The notes: generated by a model not told the origin, from the sequence alone. A stretch of 64,000 nt of DNA from Bacteroidales bacterium UBA5235 (GCA_002409145.1 DHUL01000090.1:65761-129760); one strand, 5' to 3'; positions 9,144 to 17,409 are shown, counted from the stretch's first letter. Made by a program: numbers and translations.

Positions 9144-10169
9144 TTAGTCGTTGATAGTCAGCGCAATGCCTATTTCGAACGGGTAGAGTTCGGGTCCTTT
9201 TCCCTTTTCGAACATCGGTGAAAGGTAGCAGGTGCCGTACACCTGGACCATCTCATATCCCGCCCTGGCGGTAACTCCGTACCTCAGTACGTTGAGGCTG
9301 AAGTCGTCGTGATTCTTGTCCTTCTGCTTCCCGTCATTGTAATAGACAACCTTTGTATGGGAGCCAAGCTTCACAGCACCGATGACGCCGGCACCCAGGT
9401 TGATGGTGCTACCGTGTGATACCGGTATCTGCACTTCAAGCATTACAGGCAGGACTCCGTAAACCGTTGCCAGCTTGCTCTTTTCATACCTGACCGGCTC
9501 TGCCGGGAAGTACGGGGTGACAATTCCTTCTCCGTCAACAGCAATCGAGTTGTTGCCGTCAAAGCGGTAGTTGTTAAAATTAATGCCGAGTGCTGTGACC
9601 AGTCCGAAATGGCGGGTAAAACCCAGGCTGACAGAGGGAGATACGATATTGAAACTGGTTGATTTTGCCGTGTTAAGGTCAAGGTAGCCCTCCATGGGCA
9701 CGTCATTGTTCAGCCAGGTCCCGGAGGAGTAATTGTTGTAACCGATCTCGATTCCGCCGAGATGACCGTCAAAACTCTTTCCCGGCCTTCCGGGATCACT
9801 CTCCTCACCGAAGTCTTCATCCTCAAAGTCAATTTCGGTATTTTCACCATCCTCAAAAATTCTTACACCCTTTTTGCCGATCCTGATGACGGTTTCGTCG
9901 CCTGTGTCCTCGACAGTAACAATCTCGCCGATCTTTACTGTTGATGTGTCATCATCTCCCTCGCTGACAACCACTGCGATTTCTTCAGTTTCTTCCTTTA
10001 TTACGGCCAGGGTATCATCTGCGGCAGCAACAACGGTGTCCGGAGCGGCGATATTTTCTGTCTGCTGCTCAAGCTGTTCGAGCTCCTTCAGTTTTTGTTC
10101 CTTCTCCTGTGCCAGGACCGGGAAGAGCATTGAAATGATAAGTACTGTTGAGATTAATATTCTTTTCAT
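9144..10169 (-). CDS. Outer-membrane beta-barrel protein (PorT-like), third gene of an ECF sigma operon
   Basis: This 341-aa protein has a signal peptide (MKRILISTVLIISMLFPVLAQ) and then a Glu/Asp-rich low-complexity segment of about 100 residues, partly coiled-coil. From about residue 130 it has the alternating pattern of an outer-membrane barrel (GHLGGIEIGYNNY at its start, PFEIGIALTIND at the end). It resembles the PorT/OmpA-like barrels common in Bacteroidota. It follows the membrane protein of the sigma operon by 58 bases. The acidic linker is a plausible sensory or peptidoglycan-facing region. The exact function is unknown. Confidence 0.7.
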   Translation of the reverse strand: MKRILISTVLIISMLFPVLAQEKEQKLKELEQLEQQTENIAAPDTVVAAADDTLAVIKEETEEIAVVVSEGDDDTSTVKIGEIVTVEDTGDETVIRIGKKGVRIFEDGENTEIDFEDEDFGEESDPGRPGKSFDGHLGGIEIGYNNYSSGTWLNNDVPMEGYLDLNTAKSTSFNIVSPSVSLGFTRHFGLVTALGINFNNYRFDGNNSIAVDGEGIVTPYFPAEPVRYEKSKLATVYGVLPVMLEVQIPVSHGSTINLGAGVIGAVKLGSHTKVVYYNDGKQKDKNHDDFSLNVLRYGVTARAGYEMVQVYGTCYLSPMFEKGKGPELYPFEIGIALTIND

Positions 10170-10227
10170 GGCTTTAAATTGTTTGTTGTTTAATGCCGGG
10201 ACGAACAGAGATACCGAAAAGTTACAA

Positions 10228-11151
10228 TCAGGGAGTGTTTTTGTTCAGGGGTTTCGTGAATGAGAGCAGTGAAGAGCTGAAGGTGACAGCCACCGGCTCA
10301 CCGCTTTTATTACTGACCTGTTCAAGTTCCATATTCCATCCGAGGATGTTATTGATGCCGGTTATGCAGCCGTTTGCTATCATGTAGCCGTTAACCTCTT
10401 TTTCTTTTCCGGTCACGGCGCCGGCCAGGAAGGACATGCTTCGGAACATCCAGTTTTTCTCTTCCTGCAGTGTCCGGGCCGGCTGAATATCCCTGATGCT
10501 GATTGGGGTCATGACAGGGTTCACGGCCGGAGCTACGGACGAGGCTGAAACATGGCTGTAGGTAAGCGCAAGAGGCTTAACCCTGATAACCTCTGATGCC
10601 TCTGCAGCCTCTTCCCTGGCTTCTGCGACCGGTGTTTGTTCCACCGGTACGGGTTGGACCGGGGTTACGGTAATCCTTTTGACTGCAATTATCGGGGCTG
10701 ATGCCGGAATCTCTGCCACTGTCATTGCATTCCCTGTAACGGTTCTCCCGGCGTTTATGGTCTTCAGCTTTGCTCCTGCAGGGCCGTAGATAATAATTAC
10801 AACCATGGCTGCCACTGCCAGAAGAGCAGGAATCGCGGAACGGCGGAATGCTGTCAGCGCCGGAGACAGCCTGAATGCCGACCTCATTCCGGGCCAGCTC
10901 TCATTGTCCGGTACAAGCCTGATGTTCCGGAAGCTCCCGGCGCGGTCTCTTCTGCCGGGACTGGCTGTCATAACAGATTCCAGTTCTGCCAGGGCCTCAC
11001 CTGTGAGGGCCCCTTCGGCCCATGCTGCAGCCAGCATGTCGAACTGGTCATCGGTTAATTCCTCCGGCCTGCGGTAAAGCCTGCGGTCCGACGGCATTCT
11101 GTCATCAGGCGGCGTCAGTCGCGGGAAATCCATGTCTTCCGTTATTGCCAT
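10228..11151 (-). CDS. Putative anti-sigma factor, single-pass membrane protein
   Basis: This 307-aa protein overlaps the 3' end of the sigma factor gene by 10 bases. Residues 1-100 are charged and cytoplasmic. One membrane helix follows (IPALLAVAAMVVIIIYG, about 107-123), then a Pro/Ala/Val-rich periplasmic linker and a C-terminal domain with no family I recognise. The layout and position immediately after an ECF sigma gene fit an anti-sigma factor that releases the sigma factor in response to an envelope signal. I see no zinc-binding HxxxCxxC motif, so the assignment rests on topology and context. Confidence 0.65.
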   Translation of the reverse strand: MAITEDMDFPRLTPPDDRMPSDRRLYRRPEELTDDQFDMLAAAWAEGALTGEALAELESVMTASPGRRDRAGSFRNIRLVPDNESWPGMRSAFRLSPALTAFRRSAIPALLAVAAMVVIIIYGPAGAKLKTINAGRTVTGNAMTVAEIPASAPIIAVKRITVTPVQPVPVEQTPVAEAREEAAEASEVIRVKPLALTYSHVSASSVAPAVNPVMTPISIRDIQPARTLQEEKNWMFRSMSFLAGAVTGKEKEVNGYMIANGCITGINNILGWNMELEQVSNKSGEPVAVTFSSSLLSFTKPLNKNTP

Positions 11152-11627
11152 ACTGATGTCTTTACAAGATAGTTCCTGAGAGCCACACGTCCCCTGAAAA
11201 TATAGGTCTTGACCTGTGCCTCAGATAATCCGGTTATTTCACCAATTTCCCTATAATTGTATCCTTCATAGTCTCGGAGCAGGATTACCGACCGCTGAAC
11301 TGCCGGCAGTCTTTCCAGGGCCCTGTGAAGCACCTCGTTCAGATCGCTGCCATTCTCTTCAGCATAAAGAGTGCTGTCATCATAATATTCAATACCCACA
11401 AGCCTTGAGTCTTTCCTTATAACGTCAATCATCCTGTTATAGGCTGTTGAGAAGAGCCAGGCCTTCACTGCACCGTACTTGATCTCAGTGACGCAGCGCC
11501 ACAGCTTCTCGTACGTATCCTGCACGATATCGTCAGCCCTGTGGCTGTCCTTTATGCTGCGCAGGATGAACCGGTAGATGTGGTCTCCAAACTCCCTGAC
11601 GGCGTTATTGTACTCTTTTACGGTCAT
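11142..11627 (-). CDS. RNA polymerase sigma factor, ECF family
   Basis: This 161-aa protein has a sigma region 2 (DHIYRFILRSIKDSHRADDI, then DTYEKLW) and a region 4 helix-turn-helix (LPAVQRSVILLRDYEGYNYR, then EIGEITGLSEAQVKTYIFRG). It lacks regions 1 and 3, as ECF factors do. It leads a three-gene operon with a membrane protein and an outer-membrane barrel, which suggests envelope-responsive regulation. A GTAAC/CGTC promoter just upstream suggests autoregulation. Confidence 0.93.
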   Translation of the reverse strand: MTVKEYNNAVREFGDHIYRFILRSIKDSHRADDIVQDTYEKLWRCVTEIKYGAVKAWLFSTAYNRMIDVIRKDSRLVGIEYYDDSTLYAEENGSDLNEVLHRALERLPAVQRSVILLRDYEGYNYREIGEITGLSEAQVKTYIFRGRVALRNYLVKTSVWQ

Positions 11628-11653
11628 TCAGGTCAATGCACTGACACCCTAAA

Positions 11654-11680
11654 GACGGTCAGAATACCCCGAATGTTACA
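11654..11680 (-). promoter_or_regulatory. Candidate ECF-sigma autoregulatory promoter
   Basis: On the minus strand TGTAAC (11680-11675) is followed after 17 bases by CGTC (11657-11654). An AAC-containing -35 element and a CGTC -10 element at this spacing are the general signature of ECF-dependent promoters. The box lies 26 bases upstream of the sigma gene start. Confidence 0.5.
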
Positions 11681-11689
11681 GGTACCCGT

Positions 11690-11728
11690 AAAAAACTTGG
11701 CAGCGCCGGATCTCAGACCCGGCGCTGC
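11690..11728 (-). terminator. Rho-independent terminator after the GH16-like gene
   Basis: A perfect 10-bp GC-rich stem, GCAGCGCCGG (11700-11709) with CCGGCGCTGC (11719-11728), has a 9-base loop. On the minus strand it is followed by CAAG and then six T. It separates the GH16-like gene from the sigma operon. Confidence 0.8.
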
Positions 11729-11762
11729 ATCATTTCAAGGCAGATATGTACCTTTAATCCTG

Positions 11763-13349
11763 TTATTTGGATTGGTATACCCTGACCCAATCAACCTCCA
11801 TGGAGGAGATACCGCCGATTGGCTTGTCAACACCTCCGGCCAGGTTTATAAACATGGGTTCCTGGGGCACACCGGTAGTCTGGCGCATCACCTCAACACC
11901 GTTGATCTTCCATACCATTGCGTTTGGAGTCCAGTCAAGGGTGTAGATGTAGAAATCTGAAAGATATCTTGATCCGATGCTTTTCCTGTAATGGCTGCCC
12001 GGCGAGGTGAAGAGGTCAAACCAGACCTTGCCGCCACCCGATCTGCAGATGTCAACATGCGGGGTGATACGGTCACCAACCAGCCAGAATGCGTTCCGGA
12101 CATTCGGATCAGTGAGTCTGATCTTGGCGGTGAAGGTGCCGTATTTCTGCCTGAACGAGGCGCCGGTGTTGACAATCCCGGATGTGAAATTGAATTCTTT
12201 TGTGTAAAAGCCCTTTGCCGGGTCCCATGCCTTGCCGTTTGTCTTCTGCGGTTTTGTGATGATCCGAAGGACGCTGTGGCGTACCTCGAAATTGTCAGAT
12301 GGCGTATAACAGTGAAGATCGGTTGATATACTGTAGCTGTCATGCAACAGTTTGTCTCCCGGATAATACCTGTTGATCCACTTGCTGCTGTCAGTCGCAG
12401 TACCGTCGAACTCATCACTGAAGGTTATTTCCCTGCTCTTAAGCAGATCAAACTTGTTCGAATCCTTAATGCTGAAGTACCATTTGATGTCAGAGGAATT
12501 CTTCAGTGCTTCGTACTCCTTCATCTCCCTGAACATCTCGCTCTTTTCGAACCGCCGTTTGTCAAGAAGATACTCCTTCCTTTCATGGAATTCCTTCGTC
12601 TTCAGATACTCCTGAAGCTCAAAATATCTCTTTAGCCTGGCTGAATCGTTGACCTGGACCCAGTTGTGATATTCCTTCGAGTCACGAAATTTGTAGTAGC
12701 TGACAACATCCGATGCCCCTTTCCTGGTTTTGAGCTCCTGCAATTTCTGGTATTCGGGAGTGTCTTTGAATGTGACCGGCTTCATTTTCTTCTTCAGCAG
12801 GAAAGCCGAAGAGGTTACAAAGGCCTGCAATTCGGAGTACCTTTTCACCTTTTCAGGATTAAGGTTCTTCTTCACCTCCCTGTCACCCTTCAATTTTTTG
12901 AATTCCAGCCATTTGCCATACTCCTCGGTATCCTTGAAGGTAACAGGCTTCATCTTCTCTTTCTGTTTGAATTCGGGAGACTGCACAAAGAGCTGAAGGT
13001 CTTCGATATCCTTAATCTTCGTTGAACCGTCGAGCGACTGGAAATTTTTCAGTAGGGAGCTCCCTTCAGTTTTGAAAAATGAAACAATGTCTTTTGCCTT
13101 CTGCAAGCCCAGGAATTCTGCCTCCCGTGCATGCTCCTCAGAGCCTTTGTATGAAAGTGATTCTATCTCCTTTCTCTTTTGTTTGAACGCGGCTGAGTTT
13201 ACGCTTTCATGAAGACGGGTGTATTTTGCCAGGGCTTCAGAGCCGGCAAAGGAGATCATCTTTTCATACTCGGTGATCAGAGCCTTCTCTTCCTGTTCGA
13301 TCTTGGAAGTTGAGGGGATCATCCCCAGCATCAGCTTTAAGGTTGACAT
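11763..13349 (-). CDS. GH16-fold (concanavalin-like) protein with four N-terminal repeats; catalytic residues missing
   Basis: This 528-aa protein has no signal peptide. Residues 43-305 hold four degenerate repeats of about 55-70 residues, beginning near 43, 115, 171 and 242. Each carries a pattern like Y-x-ELQ-x-F/Y-x(4)-F-x(3)-K, and two share KMKPVTFKDT followed by EY. They are charged and helical, possibly coiled-coil. Residues 308-526 are a glycoside hydrolase 16 (laminarinase/agarase-like) fold: FSDEFDG at the start, GTFTAKIRL, a DWTPNAMVWKING strand and a final WVRVYQ. The family's catalytic motif E-x-D-x(1-2)-E aligns with HVDICRS (431-437), so both glutamates are gone and only Asp433 remains. 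It is probably a non-catalytic carbohydrate-binding or structural protein. It has its own terminator and is divergent from the acid phosphatase gene. Confidence 0.8.
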   Translation of the reverse strand: MSTLKLMLGMIPSTSKIEQEEKALITEYEKMISFAGSEALAKYTRLHESVNSAAFKQKRKEIESLSYKGSEEHAREAEFLGLQKAKDIVSFFKTEGSSLLKNFQSLDGSTKIKDIEDLQLFVQSPEFKQKEKMKPVTFKDTEEYGKWLEFKKLKGDREVKKNLNPEKVKRYSELQAFVTSSAFLLKKKMKPVTFKDTPEYQKLQELKTRKGASDVVSYYKFRDSKEYHNWVQVNDSARLKRYFELQEYLKTKEFHERKEYLLDKRRFEKSEMFREMKEYEALKNSSDIKWYFSIKDSNKFDLLKSREITFSDEFDGTATDSSKWINRYYPGDKLLHDSYSISTDLHCYTPSDNFEVRHSVLRIITKPQKTNGKAWDPAKGFYTKEFNFTSGIVNTGASFRQKYGTFTAKIRLTDPNVRNAFWLVGDRITPHVDICRSGGGKVWFDLFTSPGSHYRKSIGSRYLSDFYIYTLDWTPNAMVWKINGVEVMRQTTGVPQEPMFINLAGGVDKPIGGISSMEVDWVRVYQSK

Positions 13350-13498
13350 TGCAGGTTACTTTTTGGTATGGTACGGTTAAAGTTAAAAATCTTTCAAACA
13401 ATATAAACGGTATCGGCCAATTATTTGTTAATTAGGCAATAACAAACAAAATGGACCGGTTTTCAGCAATTAGTTTACTATCAACAGAATAAAAACGG

Positions 13499-14386
13499 AT
13501 GAAAAAGCTCATTATTGTTACAATCATTATAATGCTGGCTTCCTGTGCCACAGTGAGGCGAACAACAGCTCCTGTGGAGGACCGTACCGCTCCGTCAGCT
13601 ACGAACCTTCCCCTCCCGGATTCAATGGATGATCAGGACCACCTGATACTGGCAACCCTCTGGTTCCAGAAATCTGCTGAGATGCGGGCGCTTTTCTACC
13701 AGTGCTTCCGCAATGCGGAGATCGCACTGAAGGAGAACCTTGAGTTGTCAGGCCTCAATTTTCCCAAGGCAGACACTCACGACCCGGATGAGATCATACA
13801 GGAAGACAATCAAAAACCTGCTGCGGTGGTCATTGACATTGATGAGACCCTTCTAGACAACTCACCATACCAGGGATGGCAGGTTTTGCATAAGAAGGCA
13901 TTCAACAATGACGACTGGTTCCGCTGGGTGGAACTGGCCCGCGCCAGGCCCCTGCCGGGTGCGGTGGAGTTTACCCGTTATGCAGATTCACTGGGTGTCG
14001 AGGTGTTTTATGTCTCCAACAGGATGGTGAAGGAGTTGGAGCCGACCATCAAGAACATGGCAGAGTGGGGATTTGCCGATGCTGACAGCACACACATGCT
14101 CCTTAAGGAAACAACCTCTTCAAAAGCGGAGAGACGGGCGCTGATTGAAAAGGATTATGAAATCCTCCTTCTGGTCGGAGACAACCTTGCTGATCTCAGC
14201 AGCATTTATGAAAAGCGGGGCCCTGACTACGGCTTTGCGGATGTTGACGCAGACCACCGGCTCTTCGGTACGAAATACATTGTACTTCCCAATCCCATGT
14301 ACGGTGAATGGCTCAATGACCTGCTCAGAGCTGCCCCGGGCATCACAGAGCAGGAGAAGCTTATTAAACTTCTGGAGACCTTCTGA
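13499..14386 (+). CDS. Class C acid phosphatase / 5'-nucleotidase, lipoprotein e(P4) family
   Basis: This 295-aa lipoprotein has a lipobox (LASC, Cys16) and a HAD-fold domain with the nucleophile motif DIDETLLDN (Asp113 and Asp115). The later motifs VSNR and VGDNLADL are also present. The P4 family removes phosphate from nucleotides such as NMN at the outer membrane so that the nucleoside can be taken up. Its length matches the family (about 270). It stands alone and is divergent from the GH16-like gene. Confidence 0.92.
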   Translation: MKKLIIVTIIIMLASCATVRRTTAPVEDRTAPSATNLPLPDSMDDQDHLILATLWFQKSAEMRALFYQCFRNAEIALKENLELSGLNFPKADTHDPDEIIQEDNQKPAAVVIDIDETLLDNSPYQGWQVLHKKAFNNDDWFRWVELARARPLPGAVEFTRYADSLGVEVFYVSNRMVKELEPTIKNMAEWGFADADSTHMLLKETTSSKAERRALIEKDYEILLLVGDNLADLSSIYEKRGPDYGFADVDADHRLFGTKYIVLPNPMYGEWLNDLLRAAPGITEQEKLIKLLETF

Positions 14387-14396
14387 ATTAAAACGC

Positions 14397-14412
14397 GCCC
14401 GGCCCCCCGGGC
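14397..14412 (+). other. Short GC hairpin after the acid phosphatase gene
   Basis: GCCCGG (14397-14402) pairs with CCGGGC (14407-14412) around a CCCC loop, 10 bases after the stop codon. No T-run follows, so it is at best a weak terminator or an mRNA 3'-end stabiliser. Confidence 0.35.
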
Positions 14413-14493
14413 ACTGTAATAGGCAGATCATAAAGGACTTACAGTCTGGAGGTTTCAGCAGTATTGAATCTGACGAAGTCAAATAATCACACT

Positions 14494-14549
14494 GACTATA
14501 AAACTAGACGAAAAAACACATAAAAATTTGTGCGTCTATAAATATAGTC
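14494..14549 (+). promoter_or_regulatory. Paired dyad operators upstream of blaI
   Basis: The left site GACTATAAAACTAGACG (14494-14510) and the right site CGTCTATAAATATAGTC (14533-14549) are inverted copies: GACTATA and TAGACG match exactly and only four central bases differ. The core CTATAAATATAG (14536-14547) is a perfect dyad on its own. The two core centres are 40 bases apart. The right site fills the spacer between the -33 and -7 boxes, as expected for an operator of the BlaI-type repressor encoded just downstream. Confidence 0.6.
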
Positions 14550-14558
14550 ATATATTTG
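14527..14558 (+). promoter_or_regulatory. Bacteroidota-type promoter of the blaI-M56 operon
   Basis: A -33 element TTTG (14527-14530) is followed after a 20-base spacer by a -7 element TATATTTG (14551-14558), an exact TAnnTTTG match. Transcription would begin near 14565, about 60 bases before the repressor start. Confidence 0.7.
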
Positions 14559-14626
14559 TGGTGAAGGATTGATTGAAATGAAATGTCCGGCAACGGGCAT
14601 GGGTCTTATATTTTAATAAACGGATT

Positions 14627-15001
14627 ATGCAACTGACAAAGGCTGAAGAACAGATAATGCAGATTTTATGGGATCTGGAAGAGGGAGTGGTAAAGGATAT
14701 AAGGGACAGGTTTGACGATCCGAAGCCGGCACGAAACACAATCTCCACGGTGCTGAAAGTGCTCGAAAAGAAGGGTTATGTTGATCACCGGGCATATGCA
14801 AACGTGTTTCTCTATTATCCCCTGGTCTCGAAGCGTGAGTACTCAAAACACCAGCTGTTCGGACTACTCGAGGGGTATTTCAACAATTCATTCCCTGCAA
14901 TGACTTCGTTCTTTGCAAGGGAGAAGAACCTCTCGGTGAAGGACCTTGACAGAATACTCGAAGAGGCCCGGGAAGAGCTCGATGATGACCAACCGGAATA
15001 A
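14627..15001 (+). CDS. BlaI/MecI/CopY family transcriptional repressor
   Basis: This 124-aa winged-helix protein opens with the family signature LTKAEEQIMQILWDLEEGVV and contains NTISTVLKVLEKKGYVDHRA. Homologues dimerise on dyad operators and are inactivated by proteolysis triggered by the partner M56 protease, encoded 3 bases downstream. The paired dyads at 14494-14549 are its likely operators. Confidence 0.92.
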   Translation: MQLTKAEEQIMQILWDLEEGVVKDIRDRFDDPKPARNTISTVLKVLEKKGYVDHRAYANVFLYYPLVSKREYSKHQLFGLLEGYFNNSFPAMTSFFAREKNLSVKDLDRILEEAREELDDDQPE

Positions 15002-15004
15002 AAT

Positions 15005-17074
15005 ATGGAACATGCTGCACTCTACCTGTTGAAATCAGCCGTCTGGCTGGCTGGATTTACGCTCCTGTACCTCCTCTTTCTCGGGAAGGAGAGGTTCTTC
15101 ATCCTCAAGAGAATATACCTGCTGACAGGGGTGATTCTCTCGTTGTTTCTTCCGCTGATAACAATAAATTACAGGGTTGAGCTTCCTGCCCCGATAATGC
15201 AGGATACGCAGGGGGTGACATCGGTTCTGCCTTCACCGGCGGCCACAGCGGCGGGGATTACAGAAAATGCAGATCCGTTGAAATGGTTCATGTTATTCTA
15301 TGCCGCAGGAATACTTTTCCTTCTGGGCCGGACACTTCTGCATCTGGTCCCGGTTTACCGCACCATAAGAAGAGAAACGGTTAGCAGGGAGGGAGAAGCA
15401 TTGCTTGTAATAACAGAAAAATATACCTCTGCTTTCTCATTTTTCAATTATGTCTTTATCAATCCTTCGCTGAGCGGGCGTGAGGTCAGGGAGATACTTA
15501 ACCATGAGATGGTGCACCTCAGACAGAAACACTGGTTTGATCTCCTGATTATTGAGGTAATGAGCCTGGTACAATGGATGAATCCCTTTGCATGGATCTG
15601 TTCGGCACTGGTCAGGCAGAACCATGAGCATCTTGCCGACGAGGATGCGCTGCAGCGCACTTCTGACCCGGCAGGTTACAGGGCGGCTCTTCTCAACCAG
15701 GTCTTCAGCGCCAGGCTGATAAGCCTCTCCAATTCGTTCAACTTTTCATTTAACACAAACAGGTTTGAAATGATGAAAAAGAAAAACTATTCTCCATACA
15801 GGAAGCTTAAACTGCTTCTTGTTCTGCCGGTTGCGGCAGTTATCCTCTTTGCATTCGCATCCCCCAGGTATGTATATGCAGATCCGGCCACACCGGCCGA
15901 AATTACAATCATCAAGCCGGAAGCAATTACCCAGGTTCTTGTCAGGGGAGTTGTTTACAGGGAGGACGGGACTCCATTTCCAGGTGTGAGTGTGAACGTG
16001 TCAGGAACCACAATCATGACAATCAGCGGTCCTGATGGCAGGTTTGAATTCAGAAGCATACCTGAAAATATTATCCTCCTTTTTACACATAAAGGCTATA
16101 AGTATTTGCCTCTTAAGCCTGAGTTTGACAAAGAGATGTCAGTCAGAATGGTTCCTGATCCGGATTATGTTGACCCGGCCACAATAAAGCCTGATCCCGT
16201 AAGGAAGCTGCCTGTCGTGGTGGTTGACGGCGTGATCACAGAAGAAAATGAGCGTGCAGTTATGCAAAGGATGAAAGATGACCTGGGAGCGTACAATGCG
16301 CTGAAACCTCAGGATGCAGTAAAAAAATACGGAGACAGGGCTGCTGCAGGGGCAGTTGAATTCTGGTCAGTAAAAAAAGCCAGGGAAATGGGAATGAAGG
16401 TGCCGCTGCGCAGAAAATCTGAAAATGACTTCCCGACTTTTGATGGTAATTCATACCTGGCATTCAATGACTGGGTGGTCAGCCGGACCGCCTATCCCGG
16501 GGAGGCGGTGAGGGAGAACATTTCAGGATGGGCACGTGTAAGTTATACGATTGATGTTGATGGCAGTATTAAAGATATAAAACCCAATGCCTCAACCAAT
16601 GTAATTCTTGGTAAAGCCGTTGCAGATGTTATCAGAACCTCGCCTAAATGGACCCCGCCGCAGAACCCGGAGATGAATGAGCCCTTCACCGCAGAGGTCG
16701 TGGCAAAATTTGCACTGCCTGACAAAGTAAAGGTGGCAGAGACTTTTGTTGTGGTTGAAGAGATGCCGGAATTCCCTGGCGGTGACCAGGCCCTGTTCAA
16801 ATATCTTTACGAAAACCTGAAATACCCTGATGAAGCAAAGGCCCAGGGTATCCAGGGAAAGGTTATACTCCGTTTTGTGGTCACGGCTGAAGGTAAAGTC
16901 GCAGATGTAACCATTGTCAGAAGCGTCCACCCCCTGCTTGATGAGGAGGCCGTAAGAGTGATTAGCGGCGCTCCCGACTGGATTCCCGGAAAACAGAGAG
17001 GCAGACCTGTTGATGTATATTATTCCGTACCGATTAGTTTTTCTGTAAAGGATAATACAGAGATTACAAAATAA
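15005..17074 (+). CDS. M56 (BlaR1-like) membrane metallopeptidase with carboxypeptidase-regulatory and TonB C-terminal domains
   Basis: This 689-aa protein has membrane helices near 7-26, 36-55, 92-115 and 268-287. The zinc peptidase site HEMVH (167-171) is followed by NHEHLADEDAL, which holds the likely third ligand. After the last helix come a carboxypeptidase-regulatory-like domain (about 303-375, VYREDGTPFPGVSVNVSG) and two TonB C-terminal-like domains (about 480-580 and 590-685; the second has EFPGGDQAL). It has no penicillin-binding sensor domain like that of staphylococcal BlaR1, so the signal is unlikely to be a beta-lactam bound there. With BlaI it forms a signal-transduction pair; the targets are unknown. 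Confidence 0.88.
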   Translation: MEHAALYLLKSAVWLAGFTLLYLLFLGKERFFILKRIYLLTGVILSLFLPLITINYRVELPAPIMQDTQGVTSVLPSPAATAAGITENADPLKWFMLFYAAGILFLLGRTLLHLVPVYRTIRRETVSREGEALLVITEKYTSAFSFFNYVFINPSLSGREVREILNHEMVHLRQKHWFDLLIIEVMSLVQWMNPFAWICSALVRQNHEHLADEDALQRTSDPAGYRAALLNQVFSARLISLSNSFNFSFNTNRFEMMKKKNYSPYRKLKLLLVLPVAAVILFAFASPRYVYADPATPAEITIIKPEAITQVLVRGVVYREDGTPFPGVSVNVSGTTIMTISGPDGRFEFRSIPENIILLFTHKGYKYLPLKPEFDKEMSVRMVPDPDYVDPATIKPDPVRKLPVVVVDGVITEENERAVMQRMKDDLGAYNALKPQDAVKKYGDRAAAGAVEFWSVKKAREMGMKVPLRRKSENDFPTFDGNSYLAFNDWVVSRTAYPGEAVRENISGWARVSYTIDVDGSIKDIKPNASTNVILGKAVADVIRTSPKWTPPQNPEMNEPFTAEVVAKFALPDKVKVAETFVVVEEMPEFPGGDQALFKYLYENLKYPDEAKAQGIQGKVILRFVVTAEGKVADVTIVRSVHPLLDEEAVRVISGAPDWIPGKQRGRPVDVYYSVPISFSVKDNTEITK

Positions 17075-17097
17075 TTTGACAAGTCTGCAATAAATGG

Positions 17098-17131
17098 ATC
17101 CGGGGGGGAAATCTCTCCCGGATTCTTTTTT
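17098..17131 (+). terminator. Rho-independent terminator of the blaI-M56 operon
   Basis: The stem ATCCGGG (17098-17104) with CCCGGAT (17117-17123), extended inward by further G-C and G-T pairs, is followed by TCTTTTTT. It lies 24 bases after the M56 stop. Confidence 0.85.
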
Positions 17132-17314
17132 ATCAGTCAGGGATGGACCGGATGCCATCAGCCTGCAATACTGTAACTTCACGGGATCCTTACGGCTTTC
17201 AGGGCTGACTTTGAGGGGTATGGAAACCAGGAAGATTTACAGCACTTTATATATATCAAAAACCGGGCTTCCACAGGTTCAATATTGAATCCACAAAATG
17301 ATTTTCAAAAAAAA
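17132..17314. other. Intergenic stretch with no recognisable feature
   Basis: This is the middle of a 340-base gap between the M56 terminator and the TetR promoter. I see no coding frame with family resemblance, no tRNA and no strong hairpin. Confidence 0.5.
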
Positions 17315-17315
17315 A

Positions 17316-17347
17316 TTTGCAAATCATAAAATTCTGTTTTATCTTTG
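17316..17347 (+). promoter_or_regulatory. Promoter of the tetR-lolA-like-ABC operon
   Basis: A -33 TTTG (17316-17319), a 20-base spacer and a -7 TATCTTTG (17340-17347) match the Bacteroidota promoter consensus, with the same spacing as the blaI promoter in this window. Transcription would begin near 17354, giving a leader of about 60 bases. Confidence 0.7.
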
Positions 17348-17364
17348 ACCGACCGTTCAATCAA
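17345..17364 (+). promoter_or_regulatory. TetR operator 1, overlapping the -7 box and start site
   Basis: TTGACCGACCGTTCAATCAA is an imperfect 20-base dyad with 7 of 10 pairs matching. It shares the half-site TTGA...TCAA and the CGTT centre with operator 2, exactly 45 bases downstream. Its position over the start site suggests repression of the operon by the encoded TetR protein. Confidence 0.6.
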
Positions 17365-17389
17365 AAACGGTTTTTTAAAGAGGGTTTTA

Positions 17390-17409
17390 TTGAATGAACG
17401 TTTAATCAA
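17390..17409 (+). promoter_or_regulatory. TetR operator 2, just before the tetR start codon
   Basis: TTGAATGAACGTTTAATCAA is a 20-base dyad with 8 of 10 pairs matching around a central AACGTT. It ends 5 bases before the ATG, so a bound repressor would sit in the leader and could block elongation. Confidence 0.6.
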
